From assembly GCA_002842985.1 (NCBI GenBank), contig PHEQ01000026.1, forward strand, positions 1 to 64,000: 64,000 bases of DNA, given 5' to 3'. Every line of letters begins with the position of its first letter. The first letter of the stretch is position 1. Below, in pieces: positions 19,913 to 28,793 of this stretch. Below the pieces are notes generated by a model. That model saw only the letters and a program-made list of their open reading frames with translations. It did no database searches and was not told where the DNA came from. A program made the position numbers and the translations under genes. This stretch comes from Alphaproteobacteria bacterium HGW-Alphaproteobacteria-1 (GTDB lineage Bacteria; Pseudomonadota; Alphaproteobacteria; Rhodobacterales; Rhodobacteraceae).

Positions 19913-21097
19913 TCAGGCGGCGGCGCGGTCTTGCGCGAATTTCTCGCCCAGAACCGTCATCGCGGCCTGCACCCCGCCCGCGCGGCAGGGCACGCACGCA
20001 TCGCGCAGGCCCATTTCCACGCCGGCCAGCGTGCCGATGAGCATCAGATCGTTGAAATCGCCCAGATGGCCGATGCGGAACACCCGGTCCGCCACTTTCG
20101 ACAGGCCATTGCCAAGCGACATGTCGTAGTTGCGCAAGGTGACGGCGCGGAACCTGTCCGCCGAATGCCCCTCGGGCATCAGCACGGCGGTCAGCACCGG
20201 CGAACGGTCGGACGGCACCTTGCACAGCACCTCGAGCCCCCAGGCCGCGACCGCCGCGCGCGCTGCGGCCCCGTGCCGCCGGTGACGGGCAAAAACGGCC
20301 TCGAGCCCCTCTTCCTCCAGCATGTCGATGGCCGCGTTCAACCCGTAAAGCAGGTTCGTCGCGGGGGTGTAGGGAAAATAGCCGGTGTCATTCGGCCCGG
20401 CCATTTCCGCCCAACTCCAGTAGGAGCGTTTGAGCCCAGCGTTTTCCGACGCCCTCATCGCCTTGTCGCTGACGGCGTTGAACGACAGGCCCGGCGGCAG
20501 CATCAGCCCCTTTTGCGAGCCCGAGACGGTGACATCCACGCCCCAGTCGTCATGGCGATAGTCAATCGAGGCAAGCGAGGAAATCGTATCCACCATCAGA
20601 AGTGCGGGATGGTTGGCGGCATCCATCGCGCGGCGCACGGCGGCCACGTCGGTGACAGAGCCGGTCGAGGTCTCGTTGTGCACGACGCAGACGGCCTTGA
20701 TCTCGTGGCTGCGATCCTCACGCAACCGCGCCTCTATGGCGCCCGCATCGGCCCCGCTGCGCCAGTCGCCTTCGATGAAGACCGGGTTCAGCCCCAGTTT
20801 CCCCGCCAGCTTTTGCCACAGCATCGCGAAATGGCCCGTCTCATACATCAGCACCGTGTCGCCGGGCGAGAGCGTGTTGACCAGCGCCGCCTCCCACGCA
20901 CCGGTGCCCGAAGACGGGTAGATCACCACGCGCGCCTCGGTCCTGAAGATGCGCTTCATCCCCTCCAGCGCCTTGCGCCCGACCTCGGCAAAGGCGGGGC
21001 CACGGTGGTCCATCGTTGGATAGTCCATCGCCCGCAGGATGCGGTCAGGCACGTTGGACGGCCCGGGAATTTGCAGGAAATGACGGCCAGCGGGCAT
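19913..21097 (-). CDS. Glyoxylate aminotransferase (AGXT/SgaA/BhcA type)
   Basis: This 394-residue class V PLP enzyme has the family opening IPGPSNVPDRI, the substrate loop SSGTGAWEAA, NETSTGS, and the PLP lysine in SGSQKGLMLPPGL near residue 195. It is closest in wording to serine-glyoxylate and aspartate-glyoxylate aminotransferases, which make glycine from glyoxylate. The other genes of the beta-hydroxyaspartate cycle are not seen. It heads the left-going TRAP operon and faces the FAD/Fe-S dehydrogenase gene across a 124-base control region. Confidence 0.8.
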   Translation of the reverse strand: MPAGRHFLQIPGPSNVPDRILRAMDYPTMDHRGPAFAEVGRKALEGMKRIFRTEARVVIYPSSGTGAWEAALVNTLSPGDTVLMYETGHFAMLWQKLAGKLGLNPVFIEGDWRSGADAGAIEARLREDRSHEIKAVCVVHNETSTGSVTDVAAVRRAMDAANHPALLMVDTISSLASIDYRHDDWGVDVTVSGSQKGLMLPPGLSFNAVSDKAMRASENAGLKRSYWSWAEMAGPNDTGYFPYTPATNLLYGLNAAIDMLEEEGLEAVFARHRRHGAAARAAVAAWGLEVLCKVPSDRSPVLTAVLMPEGHSADRFRAVTLRNYDMSLGNGLSKVADRVFRIGHLGDFNDLMLIGTLAGVEMGLRDACVPCRAGGVQAAMTVLGEKFAQDRAAA

Positions 21098-21159
21098 TGT
21101 CGGTTCTCCCCCTTGGATCCGCCTATGCCTTTATATCTGGCCAGGCGATTTCTGTTGAA

Positions 21160-21178
21160 TTGAATTATGCATTCAATA
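21160..21178. promoter_or_regulatory. Palindromic operator between aminotransferase and FAD dehydrogenase genes
   Basis: ATTGAAT (21160-21166) and ATTCAAT (21172-21178) form a perfect 7-5-7 palindrome in an AT-rich patch of the 124-base divergent region, 43 bases before the dehydrogenase start. Its size and form suit a dimeric GntR-type regulator, and such a gene ends the rightward operon (24145-24831). Binding is inferred. Confidence 0.6.
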
Positions 21179-21221
21179 TTCTGTCAAGACCTATCTCGAC
21201 CCATCACCGCACCGGAGGACC

Positions 21222-24152
21222 ATGTTCGACAGCACCATTCAAGATCGCCTCCGCCGCGAGGTGCGGGGCGAGACACGGTTCGATCCGTTCTCGCGCGGCC
21301 GCTATGCCACCGATGCCTCGATCTATCAGATCATGCCCGCAGGCGTGATCGTGCCGCGCGTGGCGCAGGATATCGCCGTCGCGCTGGATGCGACGCGCGA
21401 GGCGGGCTTGCCGCTGACAATGCGGGGTGGTGGCACCTCGCAATGCGGGCAGACGGTGAATTCGGGGCTGATCGTCGACTGCTCCAAACACCTCAATCGC
21501 ATCCTTGAACTGGATGTCGAGGGCCGCCGCGCAGTGGTCGAGCCGGGGATCGTTCTGGATGATCTGAACCGCGCACTGAAGCCGCATGGCCTGTGGTTTC
21601 CGGTCGATGTCTCGACCGCGTCGCGCGCCACCATCGGCGGCATGGCGGGCAACAATTCCTGCGGCTCGCGGTCGCTGCGCTATGGCACGACGCGCGACAA
21701 CGTGGAGCGGATCGAGGGGTTTCTGGCCGATGGCACACCGTTCGATTTCGACCCCGGATCGGGCAACCGCGTGCCCGAATCCCTGTTGCGGCACATGCTC
21801 GATCTGGGCGCGCGTGAAGCGGACGAGATCGCCGCGCGGTTTCCCAAGGTGCAGCGCCGGGTGGGGGGCTACAATATCGACGCACTGGTGCCCGGTGCCG
21901 CGCCCGTCAACCTTGCCCATCTGCTGATCGGGTCCGAAGGGACGCTGGCCACCTCCACCGCCATCGAGATCAGGCTCTCGCCGCTGCCTTCCAAAACCCG
22001 CGTGCTGGGGGTCTGTCATTTCCCCACCTTCCGCGCGGCGATGGAGGCGGCGAAACCGTTGGTGGCGCTTGACCCCACCTCGGTCGAGCTGGTGGATTCA
22101 ACGATGATCGACCTCGCCCGCGCCATCCCAATCTATGCGAAAACGCTGGAGCAGTTCGTGCGCGGCGCGCCTGCCGCGATGCTGCTGGTCGAATTCGCCG
22201 ACAGCACGCCCGAGAACGAAGAGAACATGCGCCGTCTGGCCGATGCCATGTCGGACCTCGGCTATGGCTTCGGCAAGGGCGGCACGCGGGAAGGCGGCGT
22301 GGTCGAGGTCTGGGACATGGCCCTTGCCGCCGAGATTGGCGAATTGCGCAAGGCGGGCCTCAACATCATGATGTCGATGAAAGAGGCGGGAAAACCTGTG
22401 TCCTTTGTCGAGGATTGCGCCGTGCCGCTCGACCATCTGGCGGATTATACCGACCGGTTGACCGAGGTATTCCATCGCCACGGCACCACTGGCACATGGT
22501 ATGCCCATGCCTCCGAGGGGTGCCTGCATGTGCGCCCCATCCTGAACCTCAAGCTGGAGCAGGACGTGCGCAAGATGCGCGCCATCGCCGAAGCCGCGTT
22601 CGAGATGGTGCGAGAGTATAAAGGCTCGCATTCCGGCGAGCACGGCGACGGGATCGTGCGCTCGGAATTTCATGGCGCGATGTTCGGTCCGCGTATCCTG
22701 CGCGCCTTTGAGGAGGTCAAGACGGCGTTCGATCCCGACGCCCGCCTCAATCCCGGCAAGATCGTGCATGCGCCGAAAATGGATGACCGGACACTGATGC
22801 GCTATCCGCCGGACTATGCGTTCGATGATCTCAAGACCGGGCATGACTGGTCGGCCTGGACCGGCAAGGGCGGCGGATTTCAGGGCGCGGTCGAGATGTG
22901 CAACAACAATGGCGCCTGTCGCAAGCTGGCGGGCGGGGCGATGTGCCCGAGTTATCGCGTGACCCGCGATGAGCGCGACGTAACGCGCGGGCGCGCCAAC
23001 ACGCTGCGGCTGGCGCTGTCGGGCAAGCTGGGCAAAGACGCGCTCTTTTCCGATGAAATGGCCGAAACCATGCGGCTGTGCGTGGGCTGCAAGGCGTGCA
23101 AGCGTGAATGCCCGACCGGGGTTGATATGGCGCGGATGAAAACCGAGGTGCTGTATCAGCGCGGGCAAAAACTGGGTTATGGGCGGCGCGAACGTCTGAT
23201 TGCCGAGATGCCGCGCTATGCGCGGATTGCCGTGGCGCTGCGTGGGTTGATCGCCCTGCGCAACCGGGTGCCGATGCTGGCCCGTCTGGCAGAGCGGATC
23301 ACGGGGCTGGCTGCTGCGCGGTCCTTGCCTATCTTCCGCGGGAATTACTTCAAGGACTCCGAAGTCAAAGACGCCAATTCCACGGCCACGGCGGGCAAAG
23401 TCATTCTCTTCACCGACACGTTCAACCGATGGCTGGAGCCGGAGATCCCGCGCGCCGCGCTGCGCGTGCTGACGCGCGCCGGTTATGAGGTGATCGCCGC
23501 CCATGCCCCCGGTCGCCCGCTTTGTTGTGGGCGCACCTATTTGGCGGCAGGGATGATCGAGCAGGCCCGCGTTGAGGCACAGCGCACGCTTGACGCGCTC
23601 TTGCCGCATGTGCGCGCGGGCGTGCCGGTGGTGGGGTTGGAGCCCTCGTGCCTTCTGACCCTGCGCGACGAGTTTCTGACGCTTTTGCCCGGCGACGATG
23701 CGCGGCTTCTGTCGCAAAACGCCTTTCTCTTTGAGGAATTCATCGCCCGCGAAGCGCGCGCCGGGCGGCTTGACCTGCCCTTGGCCGATCTGGGGCAAAC
23801 CGCCCATGTCCACGGTCATTGCCACCAAAAGGCGGCAGGGGTGATGGGCGATATGGGGCAGGCTCTGTCTCTGATCCCCGGCCTTGACCCAAGGGGCATC
23901 GAGAGCAGTTGTTGCGGCATGGCGGGGGCCTTTGGCTATCAGGCGGAAACCATTGATGTGTCGTTGAAAATGGGCGAACTGTCCCTTATGCCTGCGGTGC
24001 GTGCCGCCGCGCCCGATGACCTGGTGATTGCCAACGGCACGTCTTGCCGCCACCAGATCGCCGATGGCACCGGGCGGCGCGCCAGTCATGTCGCGGAAGT
24101 CTTCGACCGTGCGTCGGAAAATGCTGTAAGGGAGGGCCGCAACAATGGATAA
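21222..24152 (+). CDS. FAD-linked D-2-hydroxyacid dehydrogenase with Fe-S domain (YdiJ/GlcD-GlcF type)
   Basis: The 976-residue protein fuses an FAD-binding oxidase with an iron-sulfur and CCG domain. The FAD pyrophosphate loop is MRGGGTSQCGQTV near residue 68. The substrate-side HSGEHGDGIVRSEF lies near 470, a 4Fe-4S motif CVGCKACKRECPTG near 617-631, and CCG motifs near 768 and 897. Length and order match YdiJ-like D-2-hydroxyglutarate or D-lactate/glycolate dehydrogenases that feed electrons to the quinone pool. Paired with a glyoxylate aminotransferase, glycolate or another D-2-hydroxyacid is a sensible substrate, but this is inference. Confidence 0.88.
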   Translation: MFDSTIQDRLRREVRGETRFDPFSRGRYATDASIYQIMPAGVIVPRVAQDIAVALDATREAGLPLTMRGGGTSQCGQTVNSGLIVDCSKHLNRILELDVEGRRAVVEPGIVLDDLNRALKPHGLWFPVDVSTASRATIGGMAGNNSCGSRSLRYGTTRDNVERIEGFLADGTPFDFDPGSGNRVPESLLRHMLDLGAREADEIAARFPKVQRRVGGYNIDALVPGAAPVNLAHLLIGSEGTLATSTAIEIRLSPLPSKTRVLGVCHFPTFRAAMEAAKPLVALDPTSVELVDSTMIDLARAIPIYAKTLEQFVRGAPAAMLLVEFADSTPENEENMRRLADAMSDLGYGFGKGGTREGGVVEVWDMALAAEIGELRKAGLNIMMSMKEAGKPVSFVEDCAVPLDHLADYTDRLTEVFHRHGTTGTWYAHASEGCLHVRPILNLKLEQDVRKMRAIAEAAFEMVREYKGSHSGEHGDGIVRSEFHGAMFGPRILRAFEEVKTAFDPDARLNPGKIVHAPKMDDRTLMRYPPDYAFDDLKTGHDWSAWTGKGGGFQGAVEMCNNNGACRKLAGGAMCPSYRVTRDERDVTRGRANTLRLALSGKLGKDALFSDEMAETMRLCVGCKACKRECPTGVDMARMKTEVLYQRGQKLGYGRRERLIAEMPRYARIAVALRGLIALRNRVPMLARLAERITGLAAARSLPIFRGNYFKDSEVKDANSTATAGKVILFTDTFNRWLEPEIPRAALRVLTRAGYEVIAAHAPGRPLCCGRTYLAAGMIEQARVEAQRTLDALLPHVRAGVPVVGLEPSCLLTLRDEFLTLLPGDDARLLSQNAFLFEEFIAREARAGRLDLPLADLGQTAHVHGHCHQKAAGVMGDMGQALSLIPGLDPRGIESSCCGMAGAFGYQAETIDVSLKMGELSLMPAVRAAAPDDLVIANGTSCRHQIADGTGRRASHVAEVFDRASENAVREGRNNG

Positions 24153-24831
24153 CCACGGCCCGGAGGCCCCGATGACCGCCCTCAAATCCGATCCGATTGG
24201 CCGCACGGCGCTGGCCGTCGAGATCACCAACCGCCTGCGGCAGATGATCCTCGAGGGCCTGTTGCATCCCGGTGAGAAAATCAACGAAAAGGCGCTGACC
24301 GAACAGTTCGGCGTCTCGCGCACGCCGCTGCGCGAGGCGCTCAAGGTGCTGGCCGCCGAGGGGCTTTTGGACCTTATCCCGCATCGTGGCGCGGTGATCA
24401 CCCGCCAGAGCGACGCCGAACTGGCCGAGGTGTTTCGTGTGCTTGCCGCGCTCGAGGGGCTGGCGGGCGAACTGGCGGCCGAGATGGCGGATGATGCTGC
24501 GCTGGAGGAGATTGCCGCGCTTACCCTCGATTTGCGCGCGACCTATGACAAGTCCGACCGGCCAACCTATTTCCGCATCAATCAGGCGATCCACAAGGCG
24601 ATCCTTTCGGCGGCGGGCAATGACACGCTTTTGCGCGCGCATGAATTGCTTGCCTTTCGCGTTCAGCGCGCGCGTTATCAGGCCAATCTCACACCCGACC
24701 GCTGGCGCGCGGCAGTCGAGGAACATGAGGGCATTGCCGCCGCGCTGCTCGCGCGCGACGCCGACCGTGCGGGTCGGCTGATGAAGCTGCATCTGCTGCG
24801 GAAATTCGACGCCATTCGTGCCAAGGGCTGA
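24145..24831 (+). CDS. GntR-family regulator (FadR/FCD subfamily)
   Basis: This 228-residue protein has an N-terminal winged helix (EKALTEQFGVSRTPLREALK, residues about 50-70) and an all-helical FCD ligand domain in which D, H and H residues (for example AIHKAIL and EEHEGI) would bind a metal and a carboxylate effector. It overlaps the dehydrogenase gene by 8 bases; an internal ATG at 24172 is an alternative start. It probably controls both divergent operons in response to the imported acid. Confidence 0.88.
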   Translation: MDNHGPEAPMTALKSDPIGRTALAVEITNRLRQMILEGLLHPGEKINEKALTEQFGVSRTPLREALKVLAAEGLLDLIPHRGAVITRQSDAELAEVFRVLAALEGLAGELAAEMADDAALEEIAALTLDLRATYDKSDRPTYFRINQAIHKAILSAAGNDTLLRAHELLAFRVQRARYQANLTPDRWRAAVEEHEGIAAALLARDADRAGRLMKLHLLRKFDAIRAKG

Positions 24832-24919
24832 CAGGCTAGTCGTGCCCGCGACCGCATCGCATCTTTCCGCGCCGCGGGGATTGCCGTAAACCGCGCCGCA
24901 TGGTCCGGATACACCCCGC

Positions 24920-27091
24920 ATGAAACACAGCCCGATCCCTTTGACGCGCGATCTGCTGCTGATCGGTGGGGGGCATGCCCATGCGCTGGTGCTGCGGATG
25001 TGGGGCATGGACCCGCTGCCCGGCGCGCGGCTGACGGTGATCGACCCCAACCCGGTGGCGCCCTACACGGGCATGTTGCCGGGGCTGGTGGCGGGGCATT
25101 ACCGGCGCGAGGAGCTCGAGATTGATCTGGTGCGGCTGGCCCGGTTTGCGGGCGCGCGGCTGATCGTGGGTGCGGTCACGAGGATTGATGCGGCACGTGG
25201 CGGGGTTACCGTCGCGGGGCGCGGCGAGATCGGCTACGACGTGGCCTCGGTCGATGTGGGGATCCACTCGGGGATGCCACGGGTGCCGGGGTTTTCCGAG
25301 CATGGGGTTGCGGCCAAACCGCTTGGCCCCTTTGCCGAGGCTTGGGAGGCGTTTCTCGGCCGGGTGGCCCAAGGGGCCGCCCCGCAGGCGGCGGTGATCG
25401 GCGGCGGCATCGCCGGGATCGAACTGGCCATGGCGATGGCCTATCGCCTGAAGGGGATCACGGGGCGGGCAGAGATTACGCTTCTTGAACGGGCGGCGGT
25501 GATTGCGCCGGATGCGCCGGTGATCCGACCCCGCCTGATGCGCGCCTGTGCGGCGGCGGGGGTGCGGATCGTGACGGGCATCGAGGTGGCGGAGGTGACG
25601 GCCACGGGCGTGGCCCTCTGCGATGGCCACGAGATCGCGGCGGGGTTTGTCGCGGGGGCGGCTGGGGCGCGCGCCCATGGCTGGCTCTCGCAGACGGGAT
25701 TGCCGGTCACGGCGGACGGGTTCTTGCGCGTGGGGGCGGATTTGCGGGTCGAGGGGCAAGAGGCGCTCTTTGCCGCCGGTGATTGCGCGCATCTGACCCA
25801 TGCGCCGCGCCCCAAGGCTGGGGTCTATGCGGTGCGCGCCGCCCCGGTGCTGCGCGACAATCTGCGCGCGGTGCTGAGCGGAGGCAGGACGCACGCGTTT
25901 CATCCGCAGCGCGATTATCTCAAACTCATCTCATTGGGGGAAAAGTCGGCCTTGGCCGAGAAGATGGGGATGGCCTTTGGCGGGCCTTTGCTCTGGCGGT
26001 TGAAGGATCGGATCGACCGCAAGTTCATGGCGCAATTCACGGAAATGCCCGCAATGGCCGCTCCTGAGGGACCGCGTGTGCAGGCCTTGGGCGATGTGGG
26101 AACCGAGCCGCTCTGCGGCGGGTGCGGGGCCAAGGTGGCACCGGGGGTATTGTCTGCGGTGCTCGCGGGACAGGCGCCCAACATACGCCCTGACGTGCTG
26201 ACCGGGCCGGGCGATGATGCGGCGGTGATCACGGTGGGGGGCGTGCGACAGGTGCTGACCACGGATCACCTGCGCGGCTTTACCGAGGATTTCGGCGTGA
26301 TGGCCCGGATCGCCGCGCTGCACGCGCTTGGCGATGTCTGGGCGATGGGGGCCAACCCGCAGGTGGCGCTTGTGTCCGTCACGTTGCCGCGCATGTCCGA
26401 GGCGTTGCAGGCGCGCAGCATGACCGAAATCATGGCGCAGGCGGGGGACGCCCTGCGCGCGGCGGGGGCCGGGATCGTGGGCGGGCATTCCACCATGGGC
26501 GCAGAGGCGAGCATCGGCTTCACGCTGACCGGACTTCTGGAACGCGACCCTGTCACGGTGGCCGGCGCTCGGGCCGGTGACGCGCTGATCCTGACGCGGC
26601 CCATCGGGTCCGGCGTGCTTCTGGCCGCCGAGATGCGCGGTCAGGCATCAGGGCGCGATATCGCGGGCCTGCTCGGGATCTTGCAGATGCCGCAGGGGAA
26701 TGCGGCGGAGATTCTGGCGGGCGCGCGGGCGATGACGGATGTGACCGGCTTTGGTCTTGCCGGGCACCTGATGGCGATCTGCCGCGCCTCTGGCGTCGGG
26801 GCCGAGGTCGATCTGGCGGCGGTGCCGGTCTATCCGGGGGCCCTGGCGCTGGCGGAGGCGGGCGTGCGGTCCACCATCTGGGCGGCGAACATGGCCGCCG
26901 CCCCCGTCGCGGGCGGAACAGGGGCGCGCCGCGACCTGTTGCACGATCCGCAGACGGCGGGCGGGCTACTTGCCGCGGTCGATGCCGGGGATGCCGTTGC
27001 ACTGGTCGCGCGATTGCGAGAGGTCGGCCACCAAGCCGCGTGCATCGGCCACGTCACCGCAGGGCCTGTCGCTATTTCATGCAGGTCCTGA
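24920..27091 (+). CDS. selD: NDH-2-like FAD oxidoreductase fused to selenophosphate synthetase SelD
   Basis: The 723-residue protein has two parts. Residues 1 to about 385 are a pyridine nucleotide-disulfide oxidoreductase domain with IGGGHAHALVLR at the N terminus, VIGGGIAGIELAMAMAYR for the NAD site, and AAGDCAH. From about residue 390 it is SelD: CGGCGAKV near 397 with the catalytic Cys and Lys, GPGDDAAVI, and GGHSTMGAEASIG. SelD makes selenophosphate from selenide and ATP. The catalytic residue is Cys, not Sec. This fusion is known in other bacteria; the role of the flavin domain is unsettled. No selA, selB or mnmH is in the window. Confidence 0.92.
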   Translation: MKHSPIPLTRDLLLIGGGHAHALVLRMWGMDPLPGARLTVIDPNPVAPYTGMLPGLVAGHYRREELEIDLVRLARFAGARLIVGAVTRIDAARGGVTVAGRGEIGYDVASVDVGIHSGMPRVPGFSEHGVAAKPLGPFAEAWEAFLGRVAQGAAPQAAVIGGGIAGIELAMAMAYRLKGITGRAEITLLERAAVIAPDAPVIRPRLMRACAAAGVRIVTGIEVAEVTATGVALCDGHEIAAGFVAGAAGARAHGWLSQTGLPVTADGFLRVGADLRVEGQEALFAAGDCAHLTHAPRPKAGVYAVRAAPVLRDNLRAVLSGGRTHAFHPQRDYLKLISLGEKSALAEKMGMAFGGPLLWRLKDRIDRKFMAQFTEMPAMAAPEGPRVQALGDVGTEPLCGGCGAKVAPGVLSAVLAGQAPNIRPDVLTGPGDDAAVITVGGVRQVLTTDHLRGFTEDFGVMARIAALHALGDVWAMGANPQVALVSVTLPRMSEALQARSMTEIMAQAGDALRAAGAGIVGGHSTMGAEASIGFTLTGLLERDPVTVAGARAGDALILTRPIGSGVLLAAEMRGQASGRDIAGLLGILQMPQGNAAEILAGARAMTDVTGFGLAGHLMAICRASGVGAEVDLAAVPVYPGALALAEAGVRSTIWAANMAAAPVAGGTGARRDLLHDPQTAGGLLAAVDAGDAVALVARLREVGHQAACIGHVTAGPVAISCRS

Positions 27092-27104
27092 GACAGGGCG
27101 CGGA

Positions 27105-27431
27105 TCACCCGCCCCGGATCAGCTCATCCTCGTCATCCTGTGCCGATAGCCCAAGCGCATCGAGCCCGTTTTCCAGATGGTCCGACAGGTGCGGCGTGCC
27201 GATGAGGTAGTCGGCACAAGGCGTCGTCGCCTCCTCATAGGCGGTGCGCTTGGCCTCTTCGATCTCTTCGGGCTCGAAGCTGCCGCGCCCGATCCACATG
27301 ACGGCAACCAGGCTGGCCTGTTCCTCCTCGGTCAAGCGGTCGATGAAGGCGCGCAATTCCCCCTCTGCGCGGTCAAGCTCGCGCGCCATGAGCACGACAT
27401 GCGCAATCTTGTGAACGGTGATATCAAGCAT
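27105..27431 (-). CDS. DUF3775-type small acidic protein
   Basis: This 108-residue acidic, helical protein starts MLDITVHKIAHVV and contains VAVMWIGRGSFEPEE and IGTPHLSDHLENGL, which fit the DUF3775 family of Rhodobacteraceae. No catalytic motif or signal peptide is seen. The ATG at 27431 is preferred over an upstream one that reads through a poorly conserved stretch. The function is unknown. Confidence 0.65.
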   Translation of the reverse strand: MLDITVHKIAHVVLMARELDRAEGELRAFIDRLTEEEQASLVAVMWIGRGSFEPEEIEEAKRTAYEEATTPCADYLIGTPHLSDHLENGLDALGLSAQDDEDELIRGG

Positions 27432-27495
27432 GGCGGGCCTCCCTTGGCGCATGGTGCCACAGCTTTGACCGCGCGCCGAGACCCTTTCCTTGATC

Positions 27496-28230
27496 TCACG
27501 CAAATAATCGGTAATAGGCCCAATCCGGAAGGAAACGCGAGAGCCGGAAGACATAGGAAAAGAGGCGCGGGAAACTGCGCTGAAACGCCGCCTCGTCGCA
27601 CATCAGTTCGAACATCTGTTGCGCGGCCTCCTCGGGTGTCATCAGGAACGGCATGGCAAAGGCGTTCTTGTCCGTGAGCCGCGTCTTGATAAAGCCGGGA
27701 TTGGCCAGTTGCACCCGCACGCCTGTGCGCCACAGATCGGCGCGCAGGCTCTCGGCAAGGCTCATCACCCCGGCCTTGGACGCGGCATAGCCCATCGCCC
27801 CCGGCAAGCCGCGGAACCCGGCAAGCGATCCGGTCAGCACGATATGCCCCGCGTCGCGCGCCACCATGGCGGGCAGCACCGCACCGATGACCCGCGCGGC
27901 TCCGGTGAAGTTCACGTCCGCCATGGCGACGAATTGCTCGGGGTCCAGGTCCTGCGCGGGCATCGGCCAGTAGACCCCGGCAAGGAACACCACCCCGTCG
28001 ATCTGCCCGAGGCTGGCCGCCGCCTGCGATACGGCGTCGCCGTCCTGCACATCCACCGGCACCCCCTGCGCGCGCCCCGGCAGGCCCGCGGCCACCTCGG
28101 CGCAGCGCGCGGCGTTACGACCCGAGACGATCACCTCGGCCCCGGCGGCGCTGATCTTCTGAGCGAGTGCCGCCCCCAGCCCCTCGGTCGCGCCGACCAG
28201 CCAGTAGCGTTTGCCGACCCAGCCGCTCAT
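27496..28230 (-). CDS. Short-chain dehydrogenase/reductase in the RpoE-linked operon
   Basis: This is a 244-residue Rossmann-fold SDR with GATEGLGAALAQ as the nucleotide loop, VFLAGVYW in place of the NNAG motif, a Ser in LTGSLAG and the catalytic YAASK. It is the last gene of the left-going operon that starts beside rpoE. In Rhodobacter sphaeroides the syntenic gene belongs to the RpoE regulon expressed under singlet oxygen. Its substrate is unknown; lipid-type ketones are possible given the neighbours. Confidence 0.82.
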   Translation of the reverse strand: MSGWVGKRYWLVGATEGLGAALAQKISAAGAEVIVSGRNAARCAEVAAGLPGRAQGVPVDVQDGDAVSQAAASLGQIDGVVFLAGVYWPMPAQDLDPEQFVAMADVNFTGAARVIGAVLPAMVARDAGHIVLTGSLAGFRGLPGAMGYAASKAGVMSLAESLRADLWRTGVRVQLANPGFIKTRLTDKNAFAMPFLMTPEEAAQQMFELMCDEAAFQRSFPRLFSYVFRLSRFLPDWAYYRLFA

Positions 28231-28793
28231 GCCTCGACCCGGCGCATGGTGGCGACAAGCTCTGCCACCTTGATCCCGAACTTGCGGAACTGGCTGCGGT
28301 TGACGATCACGCCGCCCGGGGTGAGATACATCCAGTCGGTGACCGAGAGCACATGTCCCCCCGCCTCGCGCGGCAGGCGGATGCGATAATGCAACCGTGC
28401 CGCCGCACCGGATTGATGGCCGGTTCCGGTGCCCACCAGATCCTCGGCCTCGGCGCGGATCGAGCCGTCATTGCCCAGCGTCAACTGCCATTCACGGTCC
28501 TGTTCGCGCCCGCTGTCATAGCGGAAATGTTCGCGCATCACGCCGCGATTGCCCTGCCATTCGGCCTCGAAATCTGCATCGAACCGCGAGGCGACACGAC
28601 CAAGCGGCCCGTAGATCACGCCCTCGCACTTGATCGGGCCGCGCAGGTGTTCACGCAGGTCGAGACAGGGCTCGGCCCCGGCATAATCCTCGGGGCGTTG
28701 CGCGGCGAACCCGGCAAGGCGCGCGCGCAGCAGCACAAGCCCGAGCATCACCAGCGCACCAAAGAGCATCCACAGGACAGCCTCCATTCTCAT
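28227..28793 (-). CDS. DUF3833 family membrane-anchored protein
   Basis: This 188-residue protein has one N-terminal membrane segment (LWMLFGALVMLGLVLL) and a beta-rich domain with WMYLTPGGVIVNRSQFRKFG, the DUF3833 signature. It overlaps both neighbours by 4 bases. It sits in the conserved operon facing rpoE, which links it to membrane lipid repair under photo-oxidative stress, but its activity is not known. Confidence 0.7.
   Translation of the reverse strand: MRMEAVLWMLFGALVMLGLVLLRARLAGFAAQRPEDYAGAEPCLDLREHLRGPIKCEGVIYGPLGRVASRFDADFEAEWQGNRGVMREHFRYDSGREQDREWQLTLGNDGSIRAEAEDLVGTGTGHQSGAAARLHYRIRLPREAGGHVLSVTDWMYLTPGGVIVNRSQFRKFGIKVAELVATMRRVEA

Noticed and set aside
22098..24401. 767-codon reverse frame opposite the FAD/Fe-S dehydrogenase
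   Set aside because: Shadow frame; residues are biased to H, R and G with no motif.
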